Shown in pieces: positions 7,527 to 8,037 of a stretch of DNA of 8,037 bases. Made by a program: the position numbers and the translations under genes. Source of the stretch: an uncultured bacterium (GTDB lineage: Bacteria > Bacteroidota > Bacteroidia > Sphingobacteriales > Sphingobacteriaceae). The stretch's first letter is position 1, and every line of letters starts with the position of its first letter. The notes under the pieces were generated by a model that had not been told where the DNA came from, did no database searches, and saw only the letters and a list, made by a program, of their open reading frames with translations. The stretch covers positions 1 through 8,037 of the forward strand of contig CAJBVG010000332.1 of the NCBI GenBank assembly GCA_903958995.1. Direction: 5' to 3'.

Positions 7527-8037
7527 CTATCCTTTTAATATAATTACTAAACCAGTAATTACGATATTGATTATTGCTAATGGGAATAAGATGTTCCATC
7601 CTAATTTCATTAATTGATCATATCTGAAACGTGGAACTGTCCAACGTACCCAAATAAAGAAGAATATAAACAATAACACTTTTGTAAACATTACGGCAAC
7701 GCCAATGGCTGCTGCTAAATTAGGATTGCTAATTAAATGCATTCCTGGGTAATTGTATCCACCGAAATATAGAGTTGCTAAAACTGCAGAAGAAACAAAT
7801 ACGTTGATGTATTCTGCAAATAAATAGAAACCTAATTTCATTGAAGAGTATTCTGTATGGTGACCACCAACTAATTCGGTTTCGCACTCTGGTAAATCGA
7901 AAGGTGTTCTATTGGTTTCAGCAAAAGAACAGATTAAGAAAATGATAAAACCTAGTGGTTGGTAAAATACATTCCAATGCATTCCTGATTGTTGTTGAGC
8001 AATATCTTTTAAACTCAATGAACCAGTTACCATCAAC
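7527..8037 (-). CDS. nuoH: NADH-quinone oxidoreductase subunit H, C-terminal half
   Basis: The gene is cut by the right edge; only about the last 169 codons are seen, and the true start lies outside. NuoH (mitochondrial ND1 counterpart) anchors the peripheral arm and forms the quinone entry tunnel. Counting the first visible Met (ATG at 8033) as 1, the signature AETNRTPFDLPECETELVGG spans 38-57, followed by HHTEYSSMKLGFYLFAEY. The acidic cluster Asp46, Glu49, Glu51, Glu53 and Glu61 corresponds to E. coli D213, E216, E218, E220 and E228 in the loop at the quinone site. Later, FIWVRWTVPRFRYDQLMKLGW (126-146) is the conserved loop before the last helix. The visible part fits TM5 to TM8 of eight. 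It ends with LKG and a TAG stop 21 nt before nuoI. The visible initial Met is internal, not a start. Confidence 0.97.
   Translation of the reverse strand, partial: LMVTGSLSLKDIAQQQSGMHWNVFYQPLGFIIFLICSFAETNRTPFDLPECETELVGGHHTEYSSMKLGFYLFAEYINVFVSSAVLATLYFGGYNYPGMHLISNPNLAAAIGVAVMFTKVLLFIFFFIWVRWTVPRFRYDQLMKLGWNILFPLAIINIVITGLVIILKG

Noticed and set aside
8031..8036. TTG/ATG near the right edge as the start of nuoH
   Set aside because: The visible protein begins in the middle of NuoH, just before the TM5 region; the N-terminal half lies outside the window, so these are internal codons.

Overview
The window is the 3' half of a respiratory complex I (NADH:quinone oxidoreductase, nuo) operon with two non-nuo membrane-protein genes attached to its end. 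Everything is on the minus strand, so transcription runs from high to low coordinates. The AT-rich composition, the mostly Shine-Dalgarno-poor leaders, the NuoH/NuoI/NuoK sequence style and the CNNM/HlyC-type protein suggest a member of the Bacteroidota (for example a Flavobacteriales, Chitinophagales or Sphingobacteriales relative). This placement is inference from protein style; no marker gene in the window fixes the taxon.

Layout in transcription order: nuoH (C-terminal half, cut by the right edge), nuoI, nuoJ, nuoK, nuoL, nuoM, nuoN, a DedA/SNARE-associated-type membrane protein, and a CNNM (DUF21)/CBS 'hemolysin-like' protein cut by the left edge. Spacings are 21, 14, -1, 2, 6, 25, 21 and 5 nt. 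There is no non-coding stretch above 25 nt and no visible terminator, so the whole block looks like one transcription unit that enters and leaves the window.

How the genes work together: NuoH forms the quinone-chamber entrance and NuoI carries the two [4Fe-4S] clusters N6a and N6b that pass electrons to N2 next to the quinone. NuoJ and NuoK continue the polar axis in the membrane, and NuoN, NuoM and NuoL are the three antiporter-like proton channels, with NuoL also carrying the long lateral helix. The key charged residues of every channel can be found in these sequences, so the arm looks complete and functional. The DedA protein keeps the four charged residues known to matter in proton-motive-force-dependent DedA transporters. 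The CNNM protein belongs to a family linked to Mg2+/divalent cation transport. Neither is a complex I subunit, and their co-transcription with nuo is the only mildly unusual point.

I found no undescribed system, mobile element, CRISPR, RNA gene or repeat. This is an ordinary, well-conserved core-metabolism region.
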